Of a stretch of 37,345 bases of DNA, positions 17,701-25,628 are shown piece by piece. The position numbers were made by a program, and so were the translations under genes. Location: NCBI GenBank assembly GCA_031553775.1, contig JAVBLA010000043.1:1-37345 (forward strand), written 5' to 3'. Positions within the stretch are counted from its first letter, which is position 1; every line of letters begins with the position of its first letter. This stretch comes from JAISFI01 sp031553775. Its GTDB lineage: Bacteria; Bacteroidota; Bacteroidia; Bacteroidales; Azobacteroidaceae. The notes beneath the pieces were generated by a model. The model was not told where the DNA came from. It ran no database searches and was given only the letters and a program-made list of their open reading frames with translations.

Positions 17701-18872
17701 AAAGAAGAATAAGCATATTGGGTTCTACAGGTTCGATCGGCACACAGGCATTGGATGTGATCGAACGGAATCCTGATTGTTTCGAAATATATGCGCTGAC
17801 TGCCAATAACCAGGTAGATCTGCTGATCCAACAGGCTAAGAAATTCTTGCCGGATACGGTGGTTATTGCTAACGAACAAAAATATCCGGAGCTGAAAGAA
17901 GCCCTGAAAGACCTTCCTATCAAGGTTTGGACAGGTGCGGATGCCATCAGCCAGGTAGCGCAGGCCGAACCGGTCGATATGGTACTGACAGCGATGGTGG
18001 GCTTTTCTGGTTTGGTGCCTACCATACATGCTGTTCGTGCAGGAAAAGCGATCGCTTTAGCCAACAAAGAGACTTTAGTCGTAGCCGGAGAACTGATCAC
18101 CCGTTTAGCTTTAGAGCACCAGGCTCCTATCCTACCGGTAGATTCGGAACATTCGGCTATCTTCCAATGTCTTGTCGGAGAAACCAGCCCGATTGAGAAA
18201 ATACTGTTGACAGCTTCCGGAGGTCCTTTCCGGCAACACCGGATCGAAGACCTGATGCAGGTCACTAAAAAAGATGCCCTGAAACATCCGAACTGGTCGA
18301 TGGGCGCGAAAGTCACCATCGATTCGTCCACCATGATGAACAAAGGCTTTGAGATGATCGAGGCCCGCTGGTTATTTGATGTAACGCCGGAGCAGATACA
18401 GGTGGTGGTACATCCGCAATCCATCATTCATTCGATGGTGCAATTTAAAGACGGTTCAATCAAGGCACAGCTCGGTATGCCCGACATGCGCCTGCCCATT
18501 CAATATGCCCTGGCCTATCCGCATCGCCTGGAAAACGATTTCGGACGGGTCAATTTTTCTGATTTTTCAACGCTTAGCTTCGAAGAACCAGACATGAACA
18601 AATTCATGAACCTGGCATTTGCCTACCAGGCCATCCGGAAAGGCGGGAACATGCCCTGCATCCTGAATGCCGCCAACGAAGTGGTTGTAGCCGCTTTCCT
18701 GGAAGACCGGATCGGCTTCCTGCAAATGAGCAAAATCATCGAAGAAACGATGCAAAAAGCAAGCTTCGTTCCCCAACCGGAATTTGAAGATTATATACAA
18801 ACCGACGCGGAAGCCCGTGCCATTGCCGAAGAACTGATTCACCATTCATTATCCGGCAGTTTAAATTTTTAA
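17697..18872 (+). CDS. dxr: 1-deoxy-D-xylulose 5-phosphate reductoisomerase
   Basis: This 391-residue enzyme performs the committed step of the methylerythritol phosphate isoprenoid pathway with NADPH. The nucleotide-binding loop is ILGSTGSIGTQALDVI. Substrate and metal motifs are NKETLVVAGE, PVDSEHSAIFQC (Asp and Glu metal ligands), TASGGPFR, HPNWSMGAKVTIDSSTMMNK and GFEMIEARWLF. The ATG at 17697 is used instead of the longer GTG frame at 17649, because the extra 16 residues fall inside the upstream gene and the Rossmann fold starts right at MKRRISILG. It is followed by rseP, as in many Bacteroidota. Confidence 0.96.
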   Translation: MKRRISILGSTGSIGTQALDVIERNPDCFEIYALTANNQVDLLIQQAKKFLPDTVVIANEQKYPELKEALKDLPIKVWTGADAISQVAQAEPVDMVLTAMVGFSGLVPTIHAVRAGKAIALANKETLVVAGELITRLALEHQAPILPVDSEHSAIFQCLVGETSPIEKILLTASGGPFRQHRIEDLMQVTKKDALKHPNWSMGAKVTIDSSTMMNKGFEMIEARWLFDVTPEQIQVVVHPQSIIHSMVQFKDGSIKAQLGMPDMRLPIQYALAYPHRLENDFGRVNFSDFSTLSFEEPDMNKFMNLAFAYQAIRKGGNMPCILNAANEVVVAAFLEDRIGFLQMSKIIEETMQKASFVPQPEFEDYIQTDAEARAIAEELIHHSLSGSLNF

Positions 18873-18896
18873 TTCTTAATTTTTAATTCTTAATTC
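18869..18896. repeat. Tandem 7-bp repeats between dxr and rseP
   Basis: TTAATTC, TTAATTT, TTAATTC, TTAATTC end four bases before the rseP ATG. The first unit overlaps the dxr stop codon. Confidence 0.75.
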
Positions 18897-18900
18897 TTTA

Positions 18901-20214
18901 ATGGAGACAATTTTAATTAGAGCCCTGCAACTGATTCTCAGTTTATCTATCTTAGTTATTATACACGAATTCGGTCATTTTATTTTTGCCCGTATCTTTA
19001 AAGTCCGGGTAGAAAAATTTTACCTATTCTTCAATCCCTGGTTCACTTTATTCAAATATAAACCCAAAAACAGCGATACGGAATACGGTATCGGCTGGCT
19101 GCCTTTGGGCGGTTATGTGAAAATTTCGGGCATGATCGACGAGTCGATGGACAAGGAACAAATGGCACAGCCGCCCCAACCCTGGGAGTTCCGCTCCAAA
19201 CCGGCCGGACAACGCCTGATGATCATGATTGGTGGCGTAGTAATGAACTTCATCCTGGCATTTTTTATCTATGCCATGGTATTGCTGGCCTGGGGTGACA
19301 GGTATATCCCGCTGAAAGATGCCACTATGGGGATGGCTTTCAGTGAAACAGCCCAAGGCGCCGGCTTCCGGGATGGAGATATCCTCTTATCTGCCGACGG
19401 GGAGCACCTGGAACGTTACCGGCCAAAAGTCCTGTTCCAGATTATCGAATCGAAAGAAGTCACCGTTTTGAGAAACGGAGAAAAAGTCAGCATACAAATG
19501 CCCGCCGACATGATGAAACGAATGATGGAAAGCAAAAAAGGCTTTACCCGCATGCGTTATCCGTTTGTGGTAGACAGCATAGTTCCTGCCGGTGCAGCCA
19601 TGCAGGCCGGGATTCTATCCGGTGACAGTATTGTAGGCGTTGCAGGAAAAACGGATATGGATTTTATCGATATACAGGGAGTCATCGGAGAAAACGAAGG
19701 AAAAGAAATTGTCCTGGATATTTACCGGAACCATGAAATGATCCAGGTACCGGTAAAACCCGATTCCACCGGAGTAATTGGCGTAGTAAGAAAAGAGGTC
19801 TACAATGTGGTTGAAACGCATTATAACTTCTTCACCTCCTTCCCTGCCGGAATAAAAGAAGGACTTCTTACTCTGGAAGAATATGTAATCCAATTCAAAT
19901 ACGTATTCACCAAAGAAGGCATGGGTAACCTGGGAGGTTTCGGCACGATCGCCAGCATCTTCCCTCCTGTATGGGACTGGCATGCTTTCTGGATGATGAC
20001 GGCATTCCTTTCCATCATCCTCGGTTTTATGAATATTCTGCCGATTCCTGCGCTGGATGGTGGACATGTGATGTTCCTGTTGTACGAAGTCGTCACGCGA
20101 AGAAAACCCAGCGAGAAATTTATGGAATATGCACAGATCGCAGGGATGGTATTGTTGTTGGCATTGTTGTTGTATGCTAATGGGAATGATTTATTTAAGG
20201 CGATATTTAAGTAA
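18901..20214 (+). CDS. rseP: Site-2 intramembrane zinc protease
   Basis: This 437-residue S2P-type protease cleaves membrane-embedded anti-sigma factors in the envelope-stress response. The zinc motif HEFGH is at residues 22-26 in the first helix. GIGWLPLGGYVKISGM follows, then two periplasmic PDZ-like regions (about 125-215 and 220-300). The conserved NILPIPALDGGH motif, which supplies the third zinc ligand Asp, lies in the C-terminal membrane region. The FxxxPxxxR-type region WEFRSKPAGQRLMIMIGG is also present. It is the last gene of the core block and is followed by a terminator. Confidence 0.95.
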   Translation: METILIRALQLILSLSILVIIHEFGHFIFARIFKVRVEKFYLFFNPWFTLFKYKPKNSDTEYGIGWLPLGGYVKISGMIDESMDKEQMAQPPQPWEFRSKPAGQRLMIMIGGVVMNFILAFFIYAMVLLAWGDRYIPLKDATMGMAFSETAQGAGFRDGDILLSADGEHLERYRPKVLFQIIESKEVTVLRNGEKVSIQMPADMMKRMMESKKGFTRMRYPFVVDSIVPAGAAMQAGILSGDSIVGVAGKTDMDFIDIQGVIGENEGKEIVLDIYRNHEMIQVPVKPDSTGVIGVVRKEVYNVVETHYNFFTSFPAGIKEGLLTLEEYVIQFKYVFTKEGMGNLGGFGTIASIFPPVWDWHAFWMMTAFLSIILGFMNILPIPALDGGHVMFLLYEVVTRRKPSEKFMEYAQIAGMVLLLALLLYANGNDLFKAIFK

Positions 20215-20238
20215 GGGAAATATTGGTTAGAAAAATAG

Positions 20239-20277
20239 AAAGGTGTGAGTCTCAAAATAAGGCTCACACCTTTTTTT
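20239..20277 (+). terminator. Intrinsic terminator after rseP
   Basis: AAAGGTGTGAG (20239-20249) pairs perfectly with CTCACACCTTT (20263-20273) around a 13-base loop and runs into a T-tract to 20277. It insulates the core operon from the integron-like region that follows. Confidence 0.88.
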
Positions 20278-20334
20278 GCTTAATATGAAAAATCCATTTC
20301 TTTATATTTTATAAAAAGAAAAAGAGATAAAATA

Positions 20335-20366
20335 TTTGTAAAAAAGAAAAAACTTTCGTAAACTTG
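20335..20366 (+). promoter_or_regulatory. Candidate integrase promoter
   Basis: TTTG (20335-20338), a 20-base spacer, then TAAACTTG (20359-20366), one base off the -7 consensus. This is the expected layout for the Bacteroidetes primary sigma factor. It reads towards the integrase and, since all cassettes are in the same direction, might also feed the first cassettes. Confidence 0.55.
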
Positions 20367-20437
20367 CAAATGAGTTTCTTTTTAGCACAAGATTGAATGT
20401 TACTGAATAATTAATATCACACCAAACCTTTTTATTT

Positions 20438-21541
20438 ATGAAAAAAAACAGAATACGTATTGAACGAAGAATACATAAAAAAAACACGGTTATCTGCTTA
20501 ATCTTTGATTCTGATATGGAATTGATCTCACAAATTCGACAAGGTTCAAACGCCCGCTGGAGCCGGACAATGAATTGTTGGTGGATTCCCGACACTCCGG
20601 AATCGATTGAGGTGTTAACCGAAATGGGTATTAACGATATAATGATTGGACGAGATGTAAATACTGCTATTGGCAAACAATCTAAAATACACCGGAATGA
20701 GCAGAAAGATCTGCTTATCCGTTTTAGTAATTACATGAAGGAACGGCGGTATAGTCCACGTACCATAGAAGGTTATACAGAATGCCTGCGTATTTTTTTC
20801 GATTTTCTCAATTGGAAAGACATTTTAGAAATAGATAATCAAGATGTGAACGATTTCAACCGGAATTACATTCTTGCACGAAAATTATCGGCCACCTACC
20901 AAAGTCAATTTGTGAGCGCTATCAAGTTATTTTTCGAGAAAATACCGCGTAAACGGCTTTCAGTGGAACAAATTGAGCGGCCACGCCGGGGAAGGCCATT
21001 ACCTAAAGTCATGTCTCCAAAAGACGTTGCGCAAATTATTGGCTGCACCGCAAACCTGAAGCACCGCGCCATGCTGTCGCTGCTATACTCTTGCGGCTTA
21101 CGCCGGAACGAGTTGCTTGACATGCGCATCACAGATATTGATTCAAAACGCAACGTGGTTAATGTTCGCCACGCCAAAGGCGATAAAGACAGGCAAGTTC
21201 CACTGTCACCTAAAATACTTGAACTGTTGCGCGAGTATTTTAAGAAGTACCATCCTGTAACATGGTTGTTCGAGGGCGAAAAACCAAATACACCTTATAC
21301 CGGAGAGAGTCTGCACAGGGTGTTTGTTGCCGCCAAGCAGCGGGCGGGTGTCGGCGGTCGTTTTACCCTGCATTGCCTGCGTCACAGCTACGCTACGCAC
21401 CTGATGGAAGCGGGAGTTAATTTGCGCTATATCCAGGAACTTTTAGGGCATCGGCATATTAAAACAACTGAAATTTACCTTCATGTGAGTTCAGAATCAA
21501 TGTGTAAAATCCAATCGCCTTTTGACACATTAGAATTATGA
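20438..21541 (+). CDS. Tyrosine recombinase of the cassette array (integron-type integrase, non-canonical)
   Basis: This 367-residue tyrosine recombinase has the full catalytic set: Arg222 (SCGLRRNELL), Lys247 (HAKGDKDRQVP), His312 and Arg315 (HCLRHSYATHL), His338 (LLGHRHIKTTE) and the nucleophile Tyr347 (IYLHVS). Residues about 90-170 form the SAM-like core-binding domain. Residues 1-75 add an N-terminal module (RWSRTMNCWWIPDTPE) seen in Bacteroidota recombinases. The end, IQSPFDTL, recalls the SPLD terminus of IntI proteins. Between residues 260 and 300 I see no IntI-specific insertion; the stretch is as short as in XerC/XerD. Its position next to seven attC-like sites, in the same orientation, points to cassette recombination. 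The specificity is inferred, not shown. Confidence 0.9.
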   Translation: MKKNRIRIERRIHKKNTVICLIFDSDMELISQIRQGSNARWSRTMNCWWIPDTPESIEVLTEMGINDIMIGRDVNTAIGKQSKIHRNEQKDLLIRFSNYMKERRYSPRTIEGYTECLRIFFDFLNWKDILEIDNQDVNDFNRNYILARKLSATYQSQFVSAIKLFFEKIPRKRLSVEQIERPRRGRPLPKVMSPKDVAQIIGCTANLKHRAMLSLLYSCGLRRNELLDMRITDIDSKRNVVNVRHAKGDKDRQVPLSPKILELLREYFKKYHPVTWLFEGEKPNTPYTGESLHRVFVAAKQRAGVGGRFTLHCLRHSYATHLMEAGVNLRYIQELLGHRHIKTTEIYLHVSSESMCKIQSPFDTLEL

Positions 21542-21654
21542 AAATAGGTGTACTATCAAAAATCGGGATTTACTACAACAAACATTCCATTTTAGGGATG
21601 ATTGTTGTAACGGGTGTGTTCTTAAGTGTAACCCATAATATAGTTGGGCGGTAA
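21538..21654 (+). CDS. 38-residue hydrophobic micro-ORF overlapping the integrase stop
   Basis: An ATG overlaps the integrase stop as ATGA and opens a 38-codon frame. It has a basic start (MKIGVLSKIGIYYNKH) and one hydrophobic stretch (ILGMIVVTGVFLSVTH), and it ends in VGR just past the candidate attI box. A translated frame that crosses attI would be cut or extended by cassette insertion. It may equally be chance reading of attI DNA. I recognise no family. Confidence 0.35.
   Translation: MKIGVLSKIGIYYNKHSILGMIVVTGVFLSVTHNIVGR
21574..21649 (+). other. Candidate attI (primary cassette insertion site)
   Basis: GTTGGGC at 21643-21649 has the same form as the right-hand boxes of the seven attC-like sites and lies 102 bp after the integrase stop, where the first cassette begins. 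Upstream, TACAACAA (21574-21581) and TTGTTGTA (21602-21609) form a perfect 8-bp stem, extended by a weaker inner stem; these could be integrase-binding repeats or a terminator-like hairpin. No attC-type left box is present, as expected for attI. Confidence 0.55.
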
Positions 21655-21674
21655 TACCACCGAAGTTATCAAAT

Positions 21675-22323
21675 ATGCGAACAATAATATTAACTACAAT
21701 GGAAACAAACAGTTACGAAGGAGAAAATAGTTTTAATATTTTTTCTGCATTAGGCATTAAGCAAAAAGAATTAATACATTCAGCATTCATTGCTAATTTG
21801 CTAAACCCCAAAGGAAATCATGGTTGCAAGGATTTATTCTTAAAACAATTTTTATCCGTATTAAAAGAGAAAGAAATAATTGAAAATTTTGAAACAAATG
21901 TTTATGTTAATACTGAATTATTTCTTTATAATACTGACGCAAATGCAGATTTAGGGAAAATTGATATTTGGATTAAGGAAAAAGAAAATCCCAACTACAT
22001 TTTGATTGAAAATAAAATTTTTGCAGGGGATGGATACCAACAATTAAAAAAATATTCAACATATTTTGGGTAAAACAAATATGTCTAACCAAGGTAAAAG
22101 AAGAGGAACGCTATTGTATCTGACCTTAAATGGGAAAGATGCAAGTAAAGAAAGTAGAAAAGACTTGATATCAGGAGAAAATTATCATAGAATTTCTTAT
22201 AAAGAAGATATTAAATTTTGGCTGAAGAATTGTATAAAAGAATTAGATAAAACTACTTATAACAGACTTATAGATGCGATAAATCAGTATTGTGAAATCA
22301 TAGATATTATATTAAAATCATGA
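21675..22323 (+). pseudogene. PD-(D/E)XK nuclease-family protein, frameshifted (cassette 1)
   Basis: Two frames together make one protein of about 215 residues. The first (21675-22073) begins with NIFSALGIKQKELIHSAFIA and LLNPKGNHGCKDLFLKQFL, typical of the PDDEXK_4-like family. It carries the nuclease core Asp97 (GKIDIWI) and Glu112-x-Lys114 (LIENKIFAGD). It stops at TAA 22071. The second (22066-22323) supplies the expected continuation (LLYLTLNGKDAS, ISYKEDIKFWLKNC). Removing one G from GGG at 22068-22070 joins them as YFGKTN. Either the gene is broken or there is a sequence error. An ATG at 21699 is an alternative start. The family is often linked to defence or toxin loci. Its end overlaps the next gene as ATGA. 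Confidence 0.75.
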
Positions 22324-23636
22324 AAAAGTTAATAATAGCATTATCATTTCTACAGTTGGGAATTAACATGTTAGGACAAGTAACCGTAGGAAAAATAGAA
22401 ACAAGAAAGATATTAGTGGAAGAATATCCAATTTTATATGAAGATAGTACTCAAAATATAAAATATTATGGGAATAAAAATGACAAACAATATGTCGGTT
22501 TACAAGTCTATTTACCAAAAGGAAATGAAATAAAATTGTATCCATACAACAATAAAACAACTACTCTCCTTGCTTTTTGCGATTCTTGTCCTCCGTTAAA
22601 AAAAGAATATACTGGCAATAGAGAAAAGGGATACGATATTATTGATTCTATAAAAACATGGGTTTATAAACCCCAAATAAAATCCATGTATTCTACTTCA
22701 TACATATCAACAGCTCCGAATATTATTTCAAATAATGATAGTATTAGTAACAAATATTACACGATAGTTGATGTGTTTTCCAATGTTTCATCAAAAAGAT
22801 TTCCTGGTAATATATCTTACGGATATAATTCTAAATACGAAGATGGTTATTACATTGATAATCCTGGAGAAACTTATAGTTCTGGATATGTACTCATAGA
22901 CAATGCTGTTGGAGATTCTATTGTTATTCCTGTCAAAAGTATGGAAAAATTCATATTTGTTCCCCATTTTTTAAAATTGAAAGAATTGTATGATGGTAAA
23001 ATATTTACCGCGTATATTCCGAATAAAAACATGTATGCAATGAAGCGTAAAGACCTTACAACTAATCAGGAAATTGAATTGTCGCATCTTAGTAAATGGA
23101 TATGTTCTGTAAATATCTATAAGATAGAACCCCAAAAAGATTATAGAATTTATTTGACATTTAAAAATGAAAAAGGAGAAATTTTCGCAGAAAATAGTAT
23201 GCAGTTAAAGGATTATGAAGAATATGATAGCTTTGAAGAATATGATAGTTTTTTTAATAGTTTTGGATATACTTTTGTCCCTGAATCTAAATACTTAGTT
23301 TATGAAAATGGACTTAAACAAAAAAAACTACAAAAAGAGCAACAAAAATTATTATATGAAAAAGAAAAATTAGCAACACAGAAAAAAGCAGAACAAAAAA
23401 TAAAAGAGCACCGAGAAACTTGTATAGTCTTATATGGAACCGAGAAAGGAAACTTAATTGCAGATAAAAAAGTTTCTATAGGAATGACGTCAGAGATGTG
23501 TAAAATGGCATGGGGAAAGCCATACAATATTCAGCAGAGAATTACAAAAAACTCAAGTGAAGAAATGTGGCAGTATGGCAATAAAAGATTATACTTTAAC
23601 AATAATATCTTAGTTGAAATTAATATGGAAGAATAG
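22320..23636 (+). CDS. Secreted protein of unknown function, second gene of cassette 1
   Basis: This 438-residue protein has a signal peptide (about residues 1-19, ending MLGQ). A long beta-rich, Tyr/Lys-rich middle follows with no family I recognise. A charged coiled-coil-like helix (about 340-370, KLQKEQQKLLYEKEKLAT) comes next. The C-terminal segment (KVSIGMTSEMCKMAWGKP, then EMWQYGNKRLYFNNN) resembles the small SmpA/OmlA-like fold found in many envelope proteins. It overlaps the nuclease gene by four bases, so the pair is one unit inside one cassette. Its AT-rich codon use differs from the core genes. The function is unknown. Confidence 0.75.
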   Translation: MKKLIIALSFLQLGINMLGQVTVGKIETRKILVEEYPILYEDSTQNIKYYGNKNDKQYVGLQVYLPKGNEIKLYPYNNKTTTLLAFCDSCPPLKKEYTGNREKGYDIIDSIKTWVYKPQIKSMYSTSYISTAPNIISNNDSISNKYYTIVDVFSNVSSKRFPGNISYGYNSKYEDGYYIDNPGETYSSGYVLIDNAVGDSIVIPVKSMEKFIFVPHFLKLKELYDGKIFTAYIPNKNMYAMKRKDLTTNQEIELSHLSKWICSVNIYKIEPQKDYRIYLTFKNEKGEIFAENSMQLKDYEEYDSFEEYDSFFNSFGYTFVPESKYLVYENGLKQKKLQKEQQKLLYEKEKLATQKKAEQKIKEHRETCIVLYGTEKGNLIADKKVSIGMTSEMCKMAWGKPYNIQQRITKNSSEEMWQYGNKRLYFNNNILVEINMEE

Positions 23637-23651
23637 ATAATAATACACTAC

Positions 23652-23785
23652 CCCCAACTGCCGTTCTGGCTTCAGGACGGGGTGACGATTAGTTTTCAAC
23701 TTCAGTCCACCGCACAAACTTCGGCAACGGAGGACACCTCTGCACCCCGCCCACCGCCCCAAAGCCAATCGGCGGCACGTTGGTG
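23652..23785 (+). repeat. attC-like site 1 (closes cassette 1)
   Basis: 134 bp. Left box CCCCAAC (23652-23658), right box GTTGGTG (23779-23785). Expected partner of the opening box GTTGGGC is GCCCAAC, so 6 of 7 match. Inner ends AACTGCCG and CGGCGGCAC are largely complementary, with one extra C before GTTG, as in the other sites. Confidence 0.8.
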
Positions 23786-23826
23786 GTAATTCACGAAAAT
23801 AAACAATAAACTTAAAAATAAAAACA

Positions 23827-24657
23827 ATGAAGGACATAAATACTGAATACGAAAAATTCACTCAAGAAATATACCAAACATTAATAAATATACAAGGCAT
23901 TGACAATATAGAAGTTAAGCATAATATAAAACTGAAAGGAAAATCTGGACAGGAGCACCAGATTGATGTTTATTGGGAATATGAAATTGCAGGAATAATT
24001 CACAAAGTTGCTATAGAATGCAAAAATTATAGTAATGAAGTATCAATAGGAAAAGTTCGTGATTTTCATTCTGTTTTATCAGACTTGAATAATGTGAACG
24101 GGATTATGGTAACTAAAGTTGGTTATCAATCAGGAGCGAAAAAATTTGCTGATTATTATGGAATTAATTTAAAGGAATTAAGATTCCCTCATAATAAGGA
24201 CTGGGAAGGAAGAATAAAAACAATTGTATTCCAAATGAAAATGGTATTGCCGAATATTAAGCAGAGAATACCAATATTTGATAACGACTGGTTTAAAGCG
24301 AATATAGAATTCCCAAAAGATGGACAAATGACATATTCACTACAAGGAATGGCTAATGAAATAAAAATATTTGATGAAAATGGAGCCGAAATAACCAATT
24401 TCCACGAATTAGATAATAAGGTACCACACCAATGGGAAGCGGCAACTGGAATAGAGCATACATATACCTTTGAGAATGCTTATATGGATGTTACACCATT
24501 GGGTCGAATCAAAATAAAAGGAGTTAAATATGTTTACGATGTAGAAACCGGTAGTGAGGAATTTCAAATAGATGCATTGGAAACGACAAAAGCGATTTTA
24601 AAAGATGCCATAACGGGAGAAATAAAATTCTTTAATAAAGACGGGAATGTAAAATAA
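23827..24657 (+). CDS. Mrr-like restriction endonuclease fold protein (cassette 2)
   Basis: A 276-residue protein. The N-terminal 145 residues form a PD-(D/E)XK domain of the Mrr/type IV kind: Asp47 (HQIDVYWEY), Glu64-Cys-Lys66 (VAIECKNYSN), then KVRDFHSVLSDL, GIMVTKVGYQSGAKKFAD and YYGINL. This is the usual Mrr_cat ending in which surplus DNA ends are handled. The C-terminal 130 residues are beta-rich (FDENGAEITNFHELDN, YTFENAYMDV) and unknown; they may sense a ligand or partner. It is the only gene in a 1-kb cassette and has no clear promoter, so it may rely on upstream transcription. A defence role is likely but inferred. Confidence 0.8.
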   Translation: MKDINTEYEKFTQEIYQTLINIQGIDNIEVKHNIKLKGKSGQEHQIDVYWEYEIAGIIHKVAIECKNYSNEVSIGKVRDFHSVLSDLNNVNGIMVTKVGYQSGAKKFADYYGINLKELRFPHNKDWEGRIKTIVFQMKMVLPNIKQRIPIFDNDWFKANIEFPKDGQMTYSLQGMANEIKIFDENGAEITNFHELDNKVPHQWEAATGIEHTYTFENAYMDVTPLGRIKIKGVKYVYDVETGSEEFQIDALETTKAILKDAITGEIKFFNKDGNVK

Positions 24658-24665
24658 AAAACTAC

Positions 24666-24798
24666 CACCAACTCGCGTTCTGCTGCCAGCGGGCGGTGAA
24701 GTGGTATCATCATCGTCTGTCGTCCGCGCCACCTTTTGTCTCGGTGGACAGTTTAGCGCCCGCAAAGCCCGCCGTCAGCAAGCGCGGGCACGTTGGGC
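24666..24798 (+). repeat. attC-like site 2 (closes cassette 2)
   Basis: 133 bp. Left box CACCAAC (24666-24672) is the exact reverse complement of the cassette's opening box GTTGGTG. Right box GTTGGGC is at 24792-24798. Inner arms TGCTGCCAGCGGGC and GCCCGCCGTCAGCA pair to form the main stem. It is very close in sequence to site 3 and to the head of site 7. Confidence 0.88.
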
Positions 24799-24832
24799 GT
24801 CAGCCGACGAAAGTGCAAAATAAAATATAGAA

Positions 24833-25324
24833 ATGGAAAAAGTAACAATACGAGAAATCAAACCGAGCGAGTTGGGCAAACTTGAAGATATGCTGTACGA
24901 AGCAATTTATCAGCCCGACGAGACAAATCTGATACCGAGAGAGATTTTGAAACTTCCCGAAATTTGCGTGTACATTGACAATTTTGGCAAGAAAAAAGAC
25001 GATTATTGTTTAGTCGCCGATTTGAACGGAAAGATTGTTGGTGCTGTGTGGACAAGAATATTGTCAGGCGACATAAAAGGATATGGAAATATTGACGATG
25101 AAACGCCTGAATTTGCAATTTCGTTGTACAAAGAATATCGTAATCATGGAATTGGGACAAAATTGATGACAGCGATGATTAAGCATTTACGGGACAGCGG
25201 ATATAAACAAACTTCGCTGAATGTGAAGAAAGACAATTACGCAGTGAAACTATACAAGAATATGGGGTTTGAAATCGTAGGAGAAGACAGTGAAGATTAT
25301 CTAATGTTACTTAAACTGACATGA
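24833..25324 (+). CDS. GNAT-family N-acetyltransferase (cassette 3)
   Basis: This 163-residue protein has the GNAT fold. Acetyl-CoA would bind at motif A (LYKEYRNHGIGTKLMTAMI, with the R-x-x-G-I-G loop). The second signature is LNVKKDNYAVKLYKNMGF. The substrate is unknown; small-molecule detoxification, peptide and toxin-type acetyltransferases all share this fold. It is alone in the smallest cassette of the array (692 bp). Acetyltransferases are frequent integron cargo. The start at 24833 lies 34 bp after the attC right box, with no strong ribosome-binding site, as is usual here. Confidence 0.88.
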   Translation: MEKVTIREIKPSELGKLEDMLYEAIYQPDETNLIPREILKLPEICVYIDNFGKKKDDYCLVADLNGKIVGAVWTRILSGDIKGYGNIDDETPEFAISLYKEYRNHGIGTKLMTAMIKHLRDSGYKQTSLNVKKDNYAVKLYKNMGFEIVGEDSEDYLMLLKLT

Positions 25325-25357
25325 AACCGATTGACAACGGACGACAGAAAGCCGAAC

Positions 25358-25490
25358 GCCCAACTGCGCGTCTGCTTCCAGCGGGCGGCGATGCGGTATC
25401 ATCACCGCCTGTCGTCCGCGCCACCTTTTGTCTCGGCGGACAGTGAAGCGCCCGCAAAGCCCGCCGTCAGCAACCCGCGGCACGTTGGCC
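25358..25490 (+). repeat. attC-like site 3 (closes cassette 3)
   Basis: 133 bp. Left box GCCCAAC (25358-25364) is the exact reverse complement of the cassette's opening box GTTGGGC. Right box GTTGGCC is at 25484-25490. The interior is nearly the same as site 2, including GCGCCACCTTTTGTCTCGG. Confidence 0.88.
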
Positions 25491-25598
25491 GTCAGCGAAG
25501 ATAGCACGGCAAACAGAGATAGTGCAAATACCTAAATGTAAAACTAAGTCTTTGTAAAAAAAACACAGTTCACATGTCGTTATGTCAACGAAAATATA

Positions 25599-25606
25599 TA
25601 TCTTTG
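25599..25606 (+). promoter_or_regulatory. Candidate -7 element inside cassette 4
   Basis: TATCTTTG fits TAnnTTTG and lies 22 bp before the ATG of the RloA-like gene. No good -33 box is seen 19-21 bp upstream. It lies after attC site 3, so the cassette may carry its own promoter. The rest of the 25325-25628 gap is attC site 3 and AT-rich DNA. Confidence 0.45.
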
Positions 25607-25628
25607 CAGAAAATATTCAAAAAACATC

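Noticed and set aside
17693..18427. A 244-codon minus-strand frame opposite dxr
   Set aside because: It is the antisense shadow of a well-supported dxr gene.
20215..20437. A tRNA gene as the integrase attachment site
   Set aside because: No cloverleaf or CCA end could be found between rseP and the integrase; the gap holds a terminator and a promoter.
25307..25507. Minus-strand frames across the attC sites (similar ones near 27629-27844, 32053-32274 and 33000-33218)
   Set aside because: They arise because the GC-rich repeats lack stops; they recur in every site and have no signals or domains.
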